64,000 bases of DNA, from the NCBI RefSeq assembly GCF_021353265.1, contig NZ_JAJTWU010000010.1, positions 248,001 through 312,000 on the forward strand, in the 5' to 3' direction. Numbering within the stretch: position 1 is the stretch's first letter; each line of letters starts with the position of its first letter. Position numbers and translations under genes: made by a program. The DNA is from Pelomonas cellulosilytica. GTDB lineage: Bacteria; Pseudomonadota; Gammaproteobacteria; Burkholderiales; Burkholderiaceae_C. Below are positions 50,860 to 59,926 of this stretch, piece after piece. The notes under the pieces were generated by a model. That model ran no database searches. It was given only the letters and a program-made list of their open reading frames with translations, and was not told the DNA's origin.

Positions 50860-52052
50860 GCGACATCACCACCAAGCCCGCTTTCACGCTGACGCCACCC
50901 GAGGTCATCACCCCGGTCGAGCCGCCCCAGGCGGTCGACGCTGTGCCGCTGAAGCCCGAACTCGCCACGCAGGTTGACGAGCAGGTGCGCCGCTTCATCG
51001 ACGCGCTGGAGAAGGAAGACCTGCACAGCGAGCCCTTCAAGGCCAAGCTGGACAGCGCCTTCCAGCTCGGCCGGCAGGAGATCAGCCTGGCCGCCAGCCT
51101 GATGCAGGGTAGCCTGATGCAGCGCAACTTCGTCGGCGCCACCGACACACCGGCCTACCAGGCCATCAACGCCATCCGCGCGCAGCTCGACGAGCTCAAC
51201 CCCGGCAAGGACGGCGACCTGCTGCAGCCGCGCAAGTTGCTCGGGCTCATCCCCTTCGGCAACAAACTGGAGGCCTACTTCCGCAAGTTCGAGAGCGCCG
51301 CCAGCCAACTACAGACCAGCATGACGCAGCTGTACGCGGCCAAGGACGGCATCCAGAAGGACGTCATCGACATCGAGGCCACGCGCACCAAGCTGTGGGA
51401 GGCCATGCAGGCGCTCGCGGCCGCCGCGCGCTTCGCCCGCACGCTGGACACGAGGCTGGCCGAACGCGTCGACCAGCTCAAGCCGACGGACCCGCTGAAG
51501 GCCAAGGCGCTGGAGCAGGAAGTGCTGTTCTATGCGCGCCAGAACCTCGCCGACATCCAGACCCAGCAGGCCGTCTGCGTGAACGGCTACCTGGCGCTGG
51601 ACGTGCTGAAGAAGACAGGCCGCGAGATGATGATCGGCTGCGACCGCGTTGCCACCACCGGCATGAGCGCGCTGGCCGTGGCGCAGACCGTGGCGCGCGC
51701 CACGGGCAACCAGATCGAGGTCATGAAGATGCTGCAAGGCGTCAACGCGACCATCGGCAACCTCATCCACCAGACCGGCCAGGCGCTGAACCAGCACGTC
51801 GACCAGACGGCCGAGTTCGCCGCCAATCCCATGCTGGGCATTGAGCAGATCCAGTCCATGTTCGACCAGACCTTCCAGGCGATGGACGCGATGGACAACT
51901 TCCGGTCGAAGGCGATCGCGACGATGGGCGCGAACAACAAGCTCATCGAGGCGCAGCTGCAGCGGGCGGACAGCTATGTGGACCGCACGCGGCAGCAGCA
52001 CGCGCGGGAGGCGGTGTCGGGTGGGGGTGTGGCGGGGCCGGTGAAACTTTAA
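50856..52052 (+). CDS. telA: Toxic anion resistance protein, TelA family
   Basis: 398 residues from ATG 50856. Almost all helical; the TelA core shows KLLGLIPFGNKLEAYFRKFE, QLYAAKDGIQKDVIDIEATR, LKPTDPLKAKALEQEVLFYA and LAVAQTVARATGNQIEVM. TelA/KlaA/YaaN proteins are tied to resistance to tellurite and other envelope stresses; the mechanism is unknown. Last gene of the operon. Confidence 0.92.
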   Translation: MSDITTKPAFTLTPPEVITPVEPPQAVDAVPLKPELATQVDEQVRRFIDALEKEDLHSEPFKAKLDSAFQLGRQEISLAASLMQGSLMQRNFVGATDTPAYQAINAIRAQLDELNPGKDGDLLQPRKLLGLIPFGNKLEAYFRKFESAASQLQTSMTQLYAAKDGIQKDVIDIEATRTKLWEAMQALAAAARFARTLDTRLAERVDQLKPTDPLKAKALEQEVLFYARQNLADIQTQQAVCVNGYLALDVLKKTGREMMIGCDRVATTGMSALAVAQTVARATGNQIEVMKMLQGVNATIGNLIHQTGQALNQHVDQTAEFAANPMLGIEQIQSMFDQTFQAMDAMDNFRSKAIATMGANNKLIEAQLQRADSYVDRTRQQHAREAVSGGGVAGPVKL

Positions 52053-52208
52053 GAAGGTCGAATCTGCTGTTGGTATTGGAGGAAGGCGAACAAGCCTAGC
52101 CAATCGCGCGCCATCCAGGCAGGTCTGGCTAAACGTAAGCCCATCTCAGCAGATGAACCCTCTGGCGAATCATGACCATCCGACTCGTCGCCGAGACGGC
52201 GTCACAGG
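52053..52208. other. Intergenic, nothing recognised
   Basis: 156 bases between convergent telA and transporter genes, with lower GC than the surroundings. No terminator with a T-run was found. Confidence 0.4.
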
Positions 52209-53210
52209 TCAAACCGCGACGGGGTGCTGCGGAGCCTCCCGCGCATACCGCCGCGCCACCGACGCACACACCATCAGCTGCATCTGGTGGAACACCATCA
52301 ACGGCAGCACCAGCAGGCCCACAGCCTGGCCGGCGAAGAGGATCTGGGCCATCGGCACGCCGCTGGCCAGCGTCTTCTTGGACCCGCAGAAGACGATGGC
52401 GATCTCGTCCTCGCGCGAGAAGCCCAGCACCCTGCTCAGCCACGTCAGCAGCGGCATGACGACGGCCAGCAGCAACGCGCAGATGCCCAGCACGGCTGCG
52501 AGCGTGGCCGGAGGGAGGTGGCTGTAGAGGCCTTGCACCGTCGCCGCGCTGAAGGCGCCATAGACGACCAGCAGGATGGCGCCTTGATCACTCGCACGCA
52601 CCCAGGCCTTGTGGGCGGCCACCCAGGGCCCGGTCCAGCGCTGCAGCGCCTGGCCGGCGACGAAGGGCAGCAACAGCGTCGTGACGATGCCTTCGAACGT
52701 GTGCCAGCTCAGCTGCACCGCGCCCGCCCCCGCCGAGGCGCCCACCCAGCGGGCCATGCCGGCCATCAGCAGCGGCGTGATCGCCATGCCGACGATGTTG
52801 GACGTGGACGCGCTGCACATGGCCGCGGCCACGTTGCCGCGCGCCAGCGACGTGAAGGCGATGGACGACTGCACGGTGGACGGTAGCGCGCAGATGAACA
52901 GCACGCCGAGGTAGAGCGTCGGGCCAACCAGCGGTTCCAGCCACGGCCGCAGCGCCAGGCCCAGCAGCGGGAAAAGCACGAAGGTGGCGGCAAACACCAG
53001 CGCATGCAGCCGCCAGTGCAGCAGGCCCTCCCACACGGCGCGGCGCGACAGCTTGCTGCCGTGCATGAAGAACAGCAGCGCGACGGCTGCCTGCGTCAGC
53101 GCGTCCAGCACCGCGACACCGCGGCCATGCACGGGCGCCAGCGTGGCGAGCGCGATGGTGGCGCAGAGCATCAGGACGAGGTTGTCGGGCAGCCAAGCGG
53201 GACGTTTCAT
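52209..53210 (-). CDS. Bile acid:sodium symporter-family transporter (YfeH-like)
   Basis: 333 residues with about ten hydrophobic helices. The family signatures are the central ICALPSTVQSSIAFTSLARGN and the late FCGSKKTLASGVPMAQILF, both near the sodium/substrate crossing. Members export or import organic anions. It is divergent from a LysR gene with an operator between them. Confidence 0.92.
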   Translation of the reverse strand: MKRPAWLPDNLVLMLCATIALATLAPVHGRGVAVLDALTQAAVALLFFMHGSKLSRRAVWEGLLHWRLHALVFAATFVLFPLLGLALRPWLEPLVGPTLYLGVLFICALPSTVQSSIAFTSLARGNVAAAMCSASTSNIVGMAITPLLMAGMARWVGASAGAGAVQLSWHTFEGIVTTLLLPFVAGQALQRWTGPWVAAHKAWVRASDQGAILLVVYGAFSAATVQGLYSHLPPATLAAVLGICALLLAVVMPLLTWLSRVLGFSREDEIAIVFCGSKKTLASGVPMAQILFAGQAVGLLVLPLMVFHQMQLMVCASVARRYAREAPQHPVAV

Positions 53211-53248
53211 GGCCGCGATTGGAGCGGAGCGGGGTCGCGCCGTGAAAT

Positions 53249-53271
53249 GGATTAATCAGATGGTTTAATCC
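53249..53271. promoter_or_regulatory. LysR-type operator
   Basis: GGATTAA (53249-53255), nine bases, TTAATCC (53265-53271): a perfect inverted repeat in the 91-base divergent region, containing the T-N11-A pattern of LysR boxes. Likely bound by the adjacent LysR protein. Confidence 0.7.
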
Positions 53272-53301
53272 GTACAACCAATCAATAACCGCGCTGCACC
53301 G

Positions 53302-54216
53302 ATGCCCACTTCCGCCATCACGCTGCGCCAGCTGCGCGTGCTCCTCGCCGTGGCGCGGCATGGCGGCTTCGGCCGCGCGGGCGACGACATCGGGCTGTCG
53401 CAGCCGGCCGTTAGCCAGGCGGTGCGCAGCCTGGAGGCGGAGCTGGGCGTCAAGCTGCTAGACCGCACGACGCGCGAGGTGGTGCTGACGGCGGCCGGGC
53501 AGTCGCTCGTGGCGCCGCTGCAGCGCGCGCTGGACGAACTGGACGGTGTGCTGGACGACGCCCGCGGGCAGGCGGCCGCGGCGCGCGGCGTCGTGGACAT
53601 CGCGAGCGCGCCGACGATCTCGGGCGGGCTGATGCCGCAGGTGCTGGCCGCCGCGCGCGAGCGCCACCCGGCAATCCAGGTGCGGCTGCGCGACCAGGTG
53701 CAGCAGCTGGCCATCGAGGGCGTGCGCAGCGGTGCGGTGGACTTCGCCGTGCTGGTGGGCATGGAGGACGACGCACCGGACCTGGAGCAGCAGCCGCTGT
53801 TCGACGAACGTTTCGTGCTCGTCTGCCCGGCCGCGCATGCGCTGGCACGGCGCCGGCTCGTGAGGATGGCCGACGCGGCCGGCTGGCCGCTGGTACTGCT
53901 GGACCACAGCTCCGGCAGCCGCCCGCTGATCGACCGCGCCTTCGCCCGGGCGGGCGTGGCCTTGCAGGCGGCCATCGACGTGGGGCATGCGGCCACGGCC
54001 TTCCGCATGGTGCAGGCGGGTCTGGGCGTGTCGGTGCTGCCGGCGCTGAGCCTGCCGCTGCCCGACACCGCCGGCCTGTGCGCCGTGCCGATGGAGCCGG
54101 CGCTGAGCCGGCAGGTGGTGCTGGCCCGGCGCCGGCAGCGGTCGCTGGCGCCGGCCGCGCAGACGCTGTGGACGCTGGTCGCCGAGCTGGCGGCGCCCCG
54201 CGCTACATGCCCTTGA
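53302..54216 (+). CDS. LysR-family transcriptional regulator
   Basis: 304 residues. Winged helix-turn-helix at about 6-65 (TLRQLRVLLAVARHGGFGRA, LSQPAVSQAVRSLEAELG), then the two-lobed effector domain (about 92-295). It should control the divergent transporter gene through the repeat at 53249-53271. Its last 14 bases overlap the convergent response regulator. Confidence 0.93.
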   Translation: MPTSAITLRQLRVLLAVARHGGFGRAGDDIGLSQPAVSQAVRSLEAELGVKLLDRTTREVVLTAAGQSLVAPLQRALDELDGVLDDARGQAAAARGVVDIASAPTISGGLMPQVLAAARERHPAIQVRLRDQVQQLAIEGVRSGAVDFAVLVGMEDDAPDLEQQPLFDERFVLVCPAAHALARRRLVRMADAAGWPLVLLDHSSGSRPLIDRAFARAGVALQAAIDVGHAATAFRMVQAGLGVSVLPALSLPLPDTAGLCAVPMEPALSRQVVLARRRQRSLAPAAQTLWTLVAELAAPRATCP

Positions 54217-55024
54217 ACAGGTGCGTGTAGCTGCGGCTGACTTCGAGCTTCTCGGTCAGGCCTTTCACACCCACCAGCTGGCGGCCGCGGAAGTCGCGCG
54301 TGATGCCGTCGATGGCGTGTGCGTTGACGAGCGTGGAGCGGTGGATCTGCCAGAACAGCTGCGGGTCCAGCTCGTCCACCAACTCCTTGATGGGCTTGCG
54401 GATCAGCGCCTCGATCTTGGCCGTCTGCACGCGGGTGTACTTCTCGTCGCTGATGAAGAACAGCACGTCATCGACCGGGATCATCTGGATGGCCTGGCCC
54501 ACGGTGGCCTGGATCCACTGCAGGTACTGCGGCTTTGCAGCCGGGTTCATGCCGGCGGACAGCTGGTGCAGCAGCTGCTGCAGCGGCACCGGCGCGCTGT
54601 CGGTGAAGTCGCCGGTCGGCGCGTCCCGCTGGGCCAGGCGCTTCTTGATGCGCGCGACCGTCAGCTGCAGGCGCTCGCGCTCGGCGGGCTTCAGCACATA
54701 GTCGGCCACGCCCTGCTCGAAGGCCTCCACCGCGTACTGGTCGTAGGCCGTGATGAAGACGATTTCCGGCACGAGCCAGTCGTCGTCTTCCGGCAGCTGG
54801 GCGATCTGGCGGGCAGCGTCCACGCCGGTGAGGCCCGGCATGCGGATGTCGAGGAAGACGAGGTCGGGCTTGTGCTCCTTCGTCAGCTCGACGGCCTCCA
54901 GGCCGTTTTTGGCCTCGGCGACGATGTCCAGCTCGGGCCAGACTTCCATCAATCGGCTGCGCAGCTGCTCGCGCATCAGGCGCTCGTCATCGGCCAGGAC
55001 GGCTCTCACGGGGGGGGTGCTCAT
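54203..55024 (-). CDS. LytTR-family response regulator
   Basis: 273 residues. Receiver domain with ADDERLMREQL, the phosphorylated Asp in LVFLDIRMPG (near 59) and DYVLKPAE. C-terminal LytTR DNA-binding domain (about 170-272) with DEKYTRVQT, FWQIHRSTLVNAHAI and the end motif LEVSRSYTHLFKGM. It is paired with the LytS-type kinase two genes upstream. Confidence 0.93.
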   Translation of the reverse strand: MSTPPVRAVLADDERLMREQLRSRLMEVWPELDIVAEAKNGLEAVELTKEHKPDLVFLDIRMPGLTGVDAARQIAQLPEDDDWLVPEIVFITAYDQYAVEAFEQGVADYVLKPAERERLQLTVARIKKRLAQRDAPTGDFTDSAPVPLQQLLHQLSAGMNPAAKPQYLQWIQATVGQAIQMIPVDDVLFFISDEKYTRVQTAKIEALIRKPIKELVDELDPQLFWQIHRSTLVNAHAIDGITRDFRGRQLVGVKGLTEKLEVSRSYTHLFKGM

Positions 55025-55039
55025 GAACGCGATGCTAGT

Positions 55040-55435
55040 TCAGCTCGGGTCCACGCGGCGCGCTTGGTTGGCACGGTGGCGGTTGCGCAGCACGACGAAC
55101 AGCAGCAGGCCCAGCACGATCAGCGGCGAGCTGACGACCGCGCCGACGCCCAGCACGCTGGCCACGAGCAGCGCGACGACGCAGCCGACAATGAGCAGCG
55201 GCAGCGCCACGCCCAGCAGCAGCACCAGCGGCACCACCAGCACGCACACAGCGGCGGCGATGAACAGGCCGATGCTGGCGCCCAGCCAGTCGCCGAAGCC
55301 GCCGAGCTGCAGTTCGTCGTCGTTGACGACGATGTGCATGTCGGAGCCGTGGTGCAGCAGCGCCAGGCCGCCCAGCATGGCCAGCACTACCATCAGCGCG
55401 GTGCCGATGAACAGGATCTTGAACAGGGTCTTCAT
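55040..55435 (-). CDS. Small membrane protein between kinase and regulator
   Basis: 131 residues. Several hydrophobic helices (about 5-27, 48-75, 76-100, 104-118) around a short polar region, HHGSDMHIVVNDDELQLGG. Its start overlaps the kinase stop by 4 bases, and it ends just before the regulator gene. It may be an accessory of the two-component system. Family not recognised. Confidence 0.75.
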   Translation of the reverse strand: MKTLFKILFIGTALMVVLAMLGGLALLHHGSDMHIVVNDDELQLGGFGDWLGASIGLFIAAAVCVLVVPLVLLLGVALPLLIVGCVVALLVASVLGVGAVVSSPLIVLGLLLFVVLRNRHRANQARRVDPS

Positions 55436-56907
55436 GCGGACGCTCCTTCGTCGTTGCGGCTGCGGTAGGGCACGGTGATGGTGACCACGGTGCCGGACGG
55501 TTGGTTCTCGGTGACGGTGACGGACGCCTTGTTGCCGTGCAGAAGCTGCAGGCGTTCGCGGATGTTGGCCAGGCCCACGCCGGTGCCGCTGGTGGCCGCG
55601 CGGCCGAAGCCCAGGCCGGTGTCAGCCACGGTGACGGCCAGCTTGCCGTGCAGGATCTCGGCCTTGACGGTCAGCTTGCCGCCCTCGGCCTTGGGCTCCA
55701 GGCCGTGCTTGATGGCGTTCTCGACGAGGCCCTGAATCATCATGGGCGGGAACTCGGCGGACATCAGGCCTTCGGGCACGTCGATCTCGGTCTGCAGCCG
55801 CTCTTCCATGCGCATCTTCAGGATTTCGAGGTAGGGCCGGATGACGGCCAGCTCGCGGCCCAGATCGCGCACGGCGCCGTTGGCGTTGGCCTCGCGCATG
55901 GTGGGCATGGAGGCCCGCAGCAGCGCGATGAGGTTCTTCTGCATCTTGCTGGCCGTGGGCGGGTCGACCTCGATGAGGTGGTCGATGCTGGCCAGCGTGT
56001 TGAACAGGAAGTGCGGCTCGACCTGCGCCTGCATCGCGGCCATGCGGGCTTCGACGACCTGGCGCTTCAGCGCCTCGGCCTCGGCGTTCTCGGTGGCCTG
56101 CGCGGCCTTGACCTCGGCCTGGATGCGGCCCTTGTACATGGCCTTGATGACGGCCGAAGCCAGGACCCACAGCGTGGCCAGGTCCACCAACGAGTCGCCG
56201 AGCTGCACGTACGTGACGTGCCGGCGGGTGCCCGACGACGACGCCTGCTCCGCGGCCTGCGCGGCCGTCTCCGCGGCTGCCTCGGCGGCGGCCTCCTGGG
56301 CTTCCTGGGCGGCCTCCGCTGCCGCGTCCTGCGCCGCCTTGGCGGCCTCGGCGTCGCGCTTGAGCTGGTGCAGCTGGTCCTTGGCTTGGTCGATGGCGAT
56401 GCGGACGTCGTCGGGCTTGGCGCTCTTGGGGAAGTCAATGGCGATGGCCGGCGCATCGTCGCCGCGGGCCTCGTCGCCATCGCCATCGGCGCTGCTCGCG
56501 GCGGACGCCGCCGGGCGCACGGGCTGGATGCGCACGCCGCGCTCGTCGATCTTGATCTCGTAATGCACCGACTTGTCCGGCGCCTTCGTCGTGGCCTGCT
56601 CGGCGGCCTTCTTGGCCCGCTCAGCCGCGCGGCGCGCCTGCGCCTCGAGCTTGGCCTGGCGGCGGGCGGCATCGCCGTGATCATGCTCCTCGACGATCTC
56701 GCTGACGCGCCAGGTGAAGGGTGGCAGGCCCTTGAGCACGTTGGCGCCGATCAGCAGCGCCAGCGACAGCAGCGCGAAGCGCTTCCAGCTGATGCCCACC
56801 AGCCAGCCGGCGTAGGCATGGAAGTAGCGCAGCGCGGCGGCCAGGAAGCGCTGCCAGCGCTCGATCCAGAGCTGCTGCTGCGGGCTGGGGGTGAAGGAAG
56901 GAGTCAT
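55432..56907 (-). CDS. LytS/AlgZ-type histidine kinase with Ala-rich coiled coil
   Basis: 491 residues from ATG 56907; longer frames have no support. One membrane segment near 40-58, a long Ala/Glu/Lys-rich stretch (about 70-225) likely coiled and extracytoplasmic, a second membrane segment near 245-262, then the His_kinase domain with QVEPHFLFNTLASIDHLIE (His near 298) and an ATPase part with NAIKHGLEPKAEGG and GVGLANIRERLQLLHG. It probably phosphorylates the LytTR regulator. Confidence 0.9.
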   Translation of the reverse strand: MTPSFTPSPQQQLWIERWQRFLAAALRYFHAYAGWLVGISWKRFALLSLALLIGANVLKGLPPFTWRVSEIVEEHDHGDAARRQAKLEAQARRAAERAKKAAEQATTKAPDKSVHYEIKIDERGVRIQPVRPAASAASSADGDGDEARGDDAPAIAIDFPKSAKPDDVRIAIDQAKDQLHQLKRDAEAAKAAQDAAAEAAQEAQEAAAEAAAETAAQAAEQASSSGTRRHVTYVQLGDSLVDLATLWVLASAVIKAMYKGRIQAEVKAAQATENAEAEALKRQVVEARMAAMQAQVEPHFLFNTLASIDHLIEVDPPTASKMQKNLIALLRASMPTMREANANGAVRDLGRELAVIRPYLEILKMRMEERLQTEIDVPEGLMSAEFPPMMIQGLVENAIKHGLEPKAEGGKLTVKAEILHGKLAVTVADTGLGFGRAATSGTGVGLANIRERLQLLHGNKASVTVTENQPSGTVVTITVPYRSRNDEGASA

Positions 56908-57093
56908 GGCCGGGTGTCGTCGTTGGAGGCCACTGTACGCAAGCGTTCCGGGCGCCGTGGGGCCTGCGCGACACGCCGGCCGGTGCGGGGGACGAACTGC
57001 AGCGGCGGGCGACAGGCGGGAGCGGTGTTGAGCCGCAAGCAGATCGTCAGCGGGTCGGTTTGGGGCGGCTCGGCGCCCAGCCCGTGGCCATAA
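56908..57093. other. Intergenic upstream of the kinase gene
   Basis: 186 bases between the kinase start and the terminator of the YceI gene. Must hold the promoter of the two-component operon; no boxes could be assigned. Confidence 0.4.
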
Positions 57094-57124
57094 AGCAAAA
57101 GCCCGCCATTGGCGGGCTTTTGCT
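57094..57124 (-). terminator. Strong bidirectional-looking terminator after yceI
   Basis: A perfect 14-bp inverted repeat (AGCAAAAGCCCGCC with its mirror, 3-base loop). Its outer part supplies a T-run in either direction. It lies 13 bases after the stop of the minus-strand YceI gene. Confidence 0.85.
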
Positions 57125-57137
57125 GGTGCTGAAGGGC

Positions 57138-57704
57138 TTACTGCTTGACCGCTTCGATCTGGATCAGCAGGCGCACGCTGTCCGGGATGCCCGGGATGCC
57201 GTACATGACGCCCCACTGGCTGCGCTGGATCGTGGCCTCGAAGTCGCCGCCGCAGACCTCGCGCTTGAGCATGGGGTTCTGGTAGCAGTTGAAGCTGCTG
57301 GCCGTCAGCGTGACCGGGTTGGTCTTGCCGCGCAGCGTCAGGTCACCGGTGACGCTGACCAGCTTGTCGCCGTTGAACGTGAACTTGTCGCCGACGAACT
57401 TGGCCGTCGGGAATTCCTCGACCGCGAAGAAGTCCTTGCTCTTCAGGTGACCGTCGAACGGGCCGATGCCGGTGGAGATGGAGGCCATGTCGATCGTGAT
57501 GTCGACCTTGCCGGTCTTGGCGGCCTTGTCGTAGGTGATCGTGCCTTCCTTCTTGTCCCAGCGGCCACGGTTGGTGCTGGTGCCGAAGTGCTTGGCCTCG
57601 AAGTAGACCTGGGTGTGGGTCGGCTCGAGCGAGTAGGTGGCGCTTTGCGCGTGGGCGGCGCCGGCGGTGGCCAGCAGGGCGGCGAGCAGCAGGGTGGTCT
57701 TCAT
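57138..57704 (-). CDS. YceI-family periplasmic protein (1)
   Basis: 188 residues from ATG 57704 (GGAGA ahead). Signal peptide ending AAHAQS, then the lipocalin-like YceI barrel: YSLEPTHTQVYFEAKHFG, GRWDKKEGTITYD, DKFTFNGDKLVSVTGDLTL. YceI proteins bind isoprenoid lipids such as ubiquinone precursors. Third gene of a cytochrome b561/YceI/YceI operon. Confidence 0.92.
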   Translation of the reverse strand: MKTTLLLAALLATAGAAHAQSATYSLEPTHTQVYFEAKHFGTSTNRGRWDKKEGTITYDKAAKTGKVDITIDMASISTGIGPFDGHLKSKDFFAVEEFPTAKFVGDKFTFNGDKLVSVTGDLTLRGKTNPVTLTASSFNCYQNPMLKREVCGGDFEATIQRSQWGVMYGIPGIPDSVRLLIQIEAVKQ

Positions 57705-57754
57705 CAGGGAGGTCTCCTGGACAGTGGGTTGAAACGAGGAAAGGAAACGGCCCG

Positions 57755-58297
57755 TCACAGGCCGGAGAACGACAGCTTGAACTTGACAGTGACGTCGTTG
57801 GCGACGACCGAGGTGTCGGCCCATTCGCCATCACCGACCTTGAAGTCCAGCCGCTTGATCGGCACGCTGCCGGCGGCCACGCCGCTGCTGAGCGTAATGG
57901 GCACGACGACGTCGCGGCTGGCGCCCTTGATCGTCAGCTTGCCGGCCACGTCGTACTTGCCTGCGCCGGTGGGCTTGATGCCGGTGGACACGAAGGTGGC
58001 CTTGCCGTTGCGCTTGGTGTCGAACCAGGTCGAGCCGGCCAGCTCCTTGTCGAAGCTCGGGTCACCCAGCGACACGCTGCCCAGGTCCACCGTGAAGGCG
58101 ATCTTTCCGGCCTCGGGCTTCTTGGCGTCGAAGTCGAGCTGGGCTTCGAACTTCTTGAACTTGCCGTCGACCGGCACGCCCATCTGCTTGAAGGTGAAGC
58201 TGAGCTCGCTCTTGTCGGGCTGCAGCGTGGCGCCGTGGGCCGGCAGCAACGCGGCGCTCAGCGCGAGGGCGGCGGCGAATGTGGAGAGGCGGTTCAT
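57755..58297 (-). CDS. YceI-family periplasmic protein (2)
   Basis: 180 residues from ATG 58297. Signal peptide ending AHGAT, then a divergent YceI barrel (KSELSFTFKQMGVPVDG, STWFDTKRNGKATFVST, GAGKYDVAGKLTIKG). Only distantly similar to its neighbour, so not a fresh duplication. Operon with cytochrome b561 and the other YceI. Confidence 0.92.
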   Translation of the reverse strand: MNRLSTFAAALALSAALLPAHGATLQPDKSELSFTFKQMGVPVDGKFKKFEAQLDFDAKKPEAGKIAFTVDLGSVSLGDPSFDKELAGSTWFDTKRNGKATFVSTGIKPTGAGKYDVAGKLTIKGASRDVVVPITLSSGVAAGSVPIKRLDFKVGDGEWADTSVVANDVTVKFKLSFSGL

Positions 58298-58311
58298 GGC
58301 GGTTCCTTCCT

Positions 58312-58848
58312 TCAGGAGCGGCGCAGCGACATGCGGGCCAGCAGCCCGTCGCGGTCGACGAATTGGTGTTTGAGGGCAGCGGCCACATGGGCCAGCACGA
58401 GGGCGGCCAGGCCCCAGGCCAGCGCGGCATGGACCCGTTCCAGCAGTTCGCCCAGGTCGTGGTCCTTGGGCACGAAGTCGGGCAGCGGCAGCACGCCGAA
58501 CCAGACGATGGGGAAGCCCTTGGCGGAGCTCATCGCCCAGCCGGTCAACGGCACGGCGAAGAAGGCGATGTACAGCAGCACGTGCACGGCATGCGCAACG
58601 CGCGCCTGCCAGGCGGGCATCGGCAGGTCGGCCGGCGGGCGGTGGCTCAGGCGCCACAGCAGGCGCAGCGCCGACAGCGCGAGGATGGTGACGCCAGCCC
58701 ACTTGTGCCAGTTATAGAGCTTGAGTCGCGTCAGCGAGAACGGCAGGTCCGACATGTAGACGCCCACGCCGAAGGCGCCGACGATGGCCAGCGCCAGCAG
58801 CCAGTGCAGGACGATGGCGACGGGGGTGTAGCGGTGGGCTGGGCTCAT
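58312..58848 (-). CDS. Cytochrome b561
   Basis: 178 residues from ATG 58848; the longer in-frame start adds an unlikely N-terminus. Four membrane helices with heme-ligand histidines: IVLHWLLALAIVG, YNWHKWAGVTIL, AHAVHVLLYIAFF and HVAAALKHQFVDRD. It takes electrons from the quinone pool. The following two YceI genes suggest joint quinone-related work. Confidence 0.93.
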   Translation of the reverse strand: MSPAHRYTPVAIVLHWLLALAIVGAFGVGVYMSDLPFSLTRLKLYNWHKWAGVTILALSALRLLWRLSHRPPADLPMPAWQARVAHAVHVLLYIAFFAVPLTGWAMSSAKGFPIVWFGVLPLPDFVPKDHDLGELLERVHAALAWGLAALVLAHVAAALKHQFVDRDGLLARMSLRRS

Positions 58849-58953
58849 GATGGGAACGAAGTGTGTGCCCGGGAAGCAGTGCTTCGGTTCACCGGGCTTG
58901 TTGCCAATGTTCAGCCATTTTGAATTGCGAGGGCCCGGGCTCGTCAAGCCGGT

Positions 58954-59874
58954 TCAGCGCGCAGCCGCCCGCGGCCGGGCGCCAACGAGGAAGACGCCGG
59001 CCAGCACCAGCCCCGTGCCCACGGCGATCCATGCATTCATCGGCTCGCCGAGGATGGCGTAGCCCATCAGGATGGTGCTCATCGGCCCGACCATGCCCAC
59101 CTGCGAGGACAGCGGCGCACCGATGCGCGAGATGGCCAGCATCACCATCAGCACCGGCGCCACCGTGCAGGCCGTGGCATTGACCACCGACAGCCACACG
59201 ACAGGCGCGGGCACGACCGCGGCGGACAGCGGCCGCAGCAGCACGAACTGGCCGAGGCACAGCATGCAGGCCACGCTGCTGGCCAGTCCCGTCAGCCGCA
59301 GCGGGCCCAGGCGCTGCACGACCCGCCCGCTGAGCGCAAGGTAGATGGCGTAGCTGATCGCGCTGCCGAACACCAGCGCAGCGCCGATGGCGGTGGACAT
59401 GCCTTCGAAGTGCAGCTCGTGGCCGAACACCGCGACGACACCGCCATAGCTGAGCGCCAGCGCGAGCGCCTGGCGGCGCTCGATGCGGTGGTGGAAGCAC
59501 ACCGCCGAGATCAGCAGCACCAGCGTCGGGTTCAAGTACAGGATGAGCCGCTCCAGGCTGGCAGAGATGTAGGCCAGGCCGGCGAAGTCGAGGTAGCTCG
59601 CGAGGTAGTAGCCGGTGAAGCCCAGCACGGCGATGTCACGCCAGTCGCGTCGCGTCAGCGCCGGCTGGCCCCGGCCCGCCCACCAGGCCATGGCCAGGAA
59701 GAACGGCAGCGCCAGCAGCATGCGCCACATCAACAGCGTCACGGCGTCCACGCCATGCCGGTAGGCCAGCTTGACGATGATGGCCTTGCCGGAGAAGCCG
59801 ATGGCGCCCAGCACCGCGAGCAGCAGACCGGGCCAGCGGGAACGGGACGACGGGGCTCGGGACGGCTCGGGCAT
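58954..59874 (-). CDS. DMT/EamA-family transporter
   Basis: 306 residues, ten hydrophobic helices in two EamA repeats (about 12-140 and 160-295). Basic tails at both ends. Exporters of this superfamily move metabolites or amino acids; substrate not readable. No operon partner is certain. Confidence 0.9.
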   Translation of the reverse strand: MPEPSRAPSSRSRWPGLLLAVLGAIGFSGKAIIVKLAYRHGVDAVTLLMWRMLLALPFFLAMAWWAGRGQPALTRRDWRDIAVLGFTGYYLASYLDFAGLAYISASLERLILYLNPTLVLLISAVCFHHRIERRQALALALSYGGVVAVFGHELHFEGMSTAIGAALVFGSAISYAIYLALSGRVVQRLGPLRLTGLASSVACMLCLGQFVLLRPLSAAVVPAPVVWLSVVNATACTVAPVLMVMLAISRIGAPLSSQVGMVGPMSTILMGYAILGEPMNAWIAVGTGLVLAGVFLVGARPRAAAR

Positions 59875-59926
59875 CGAGTCAGTCTAGGGCTGGCATCCTG
59901 CGTGCGCCGCGAAGCGCAGTCGCTCC

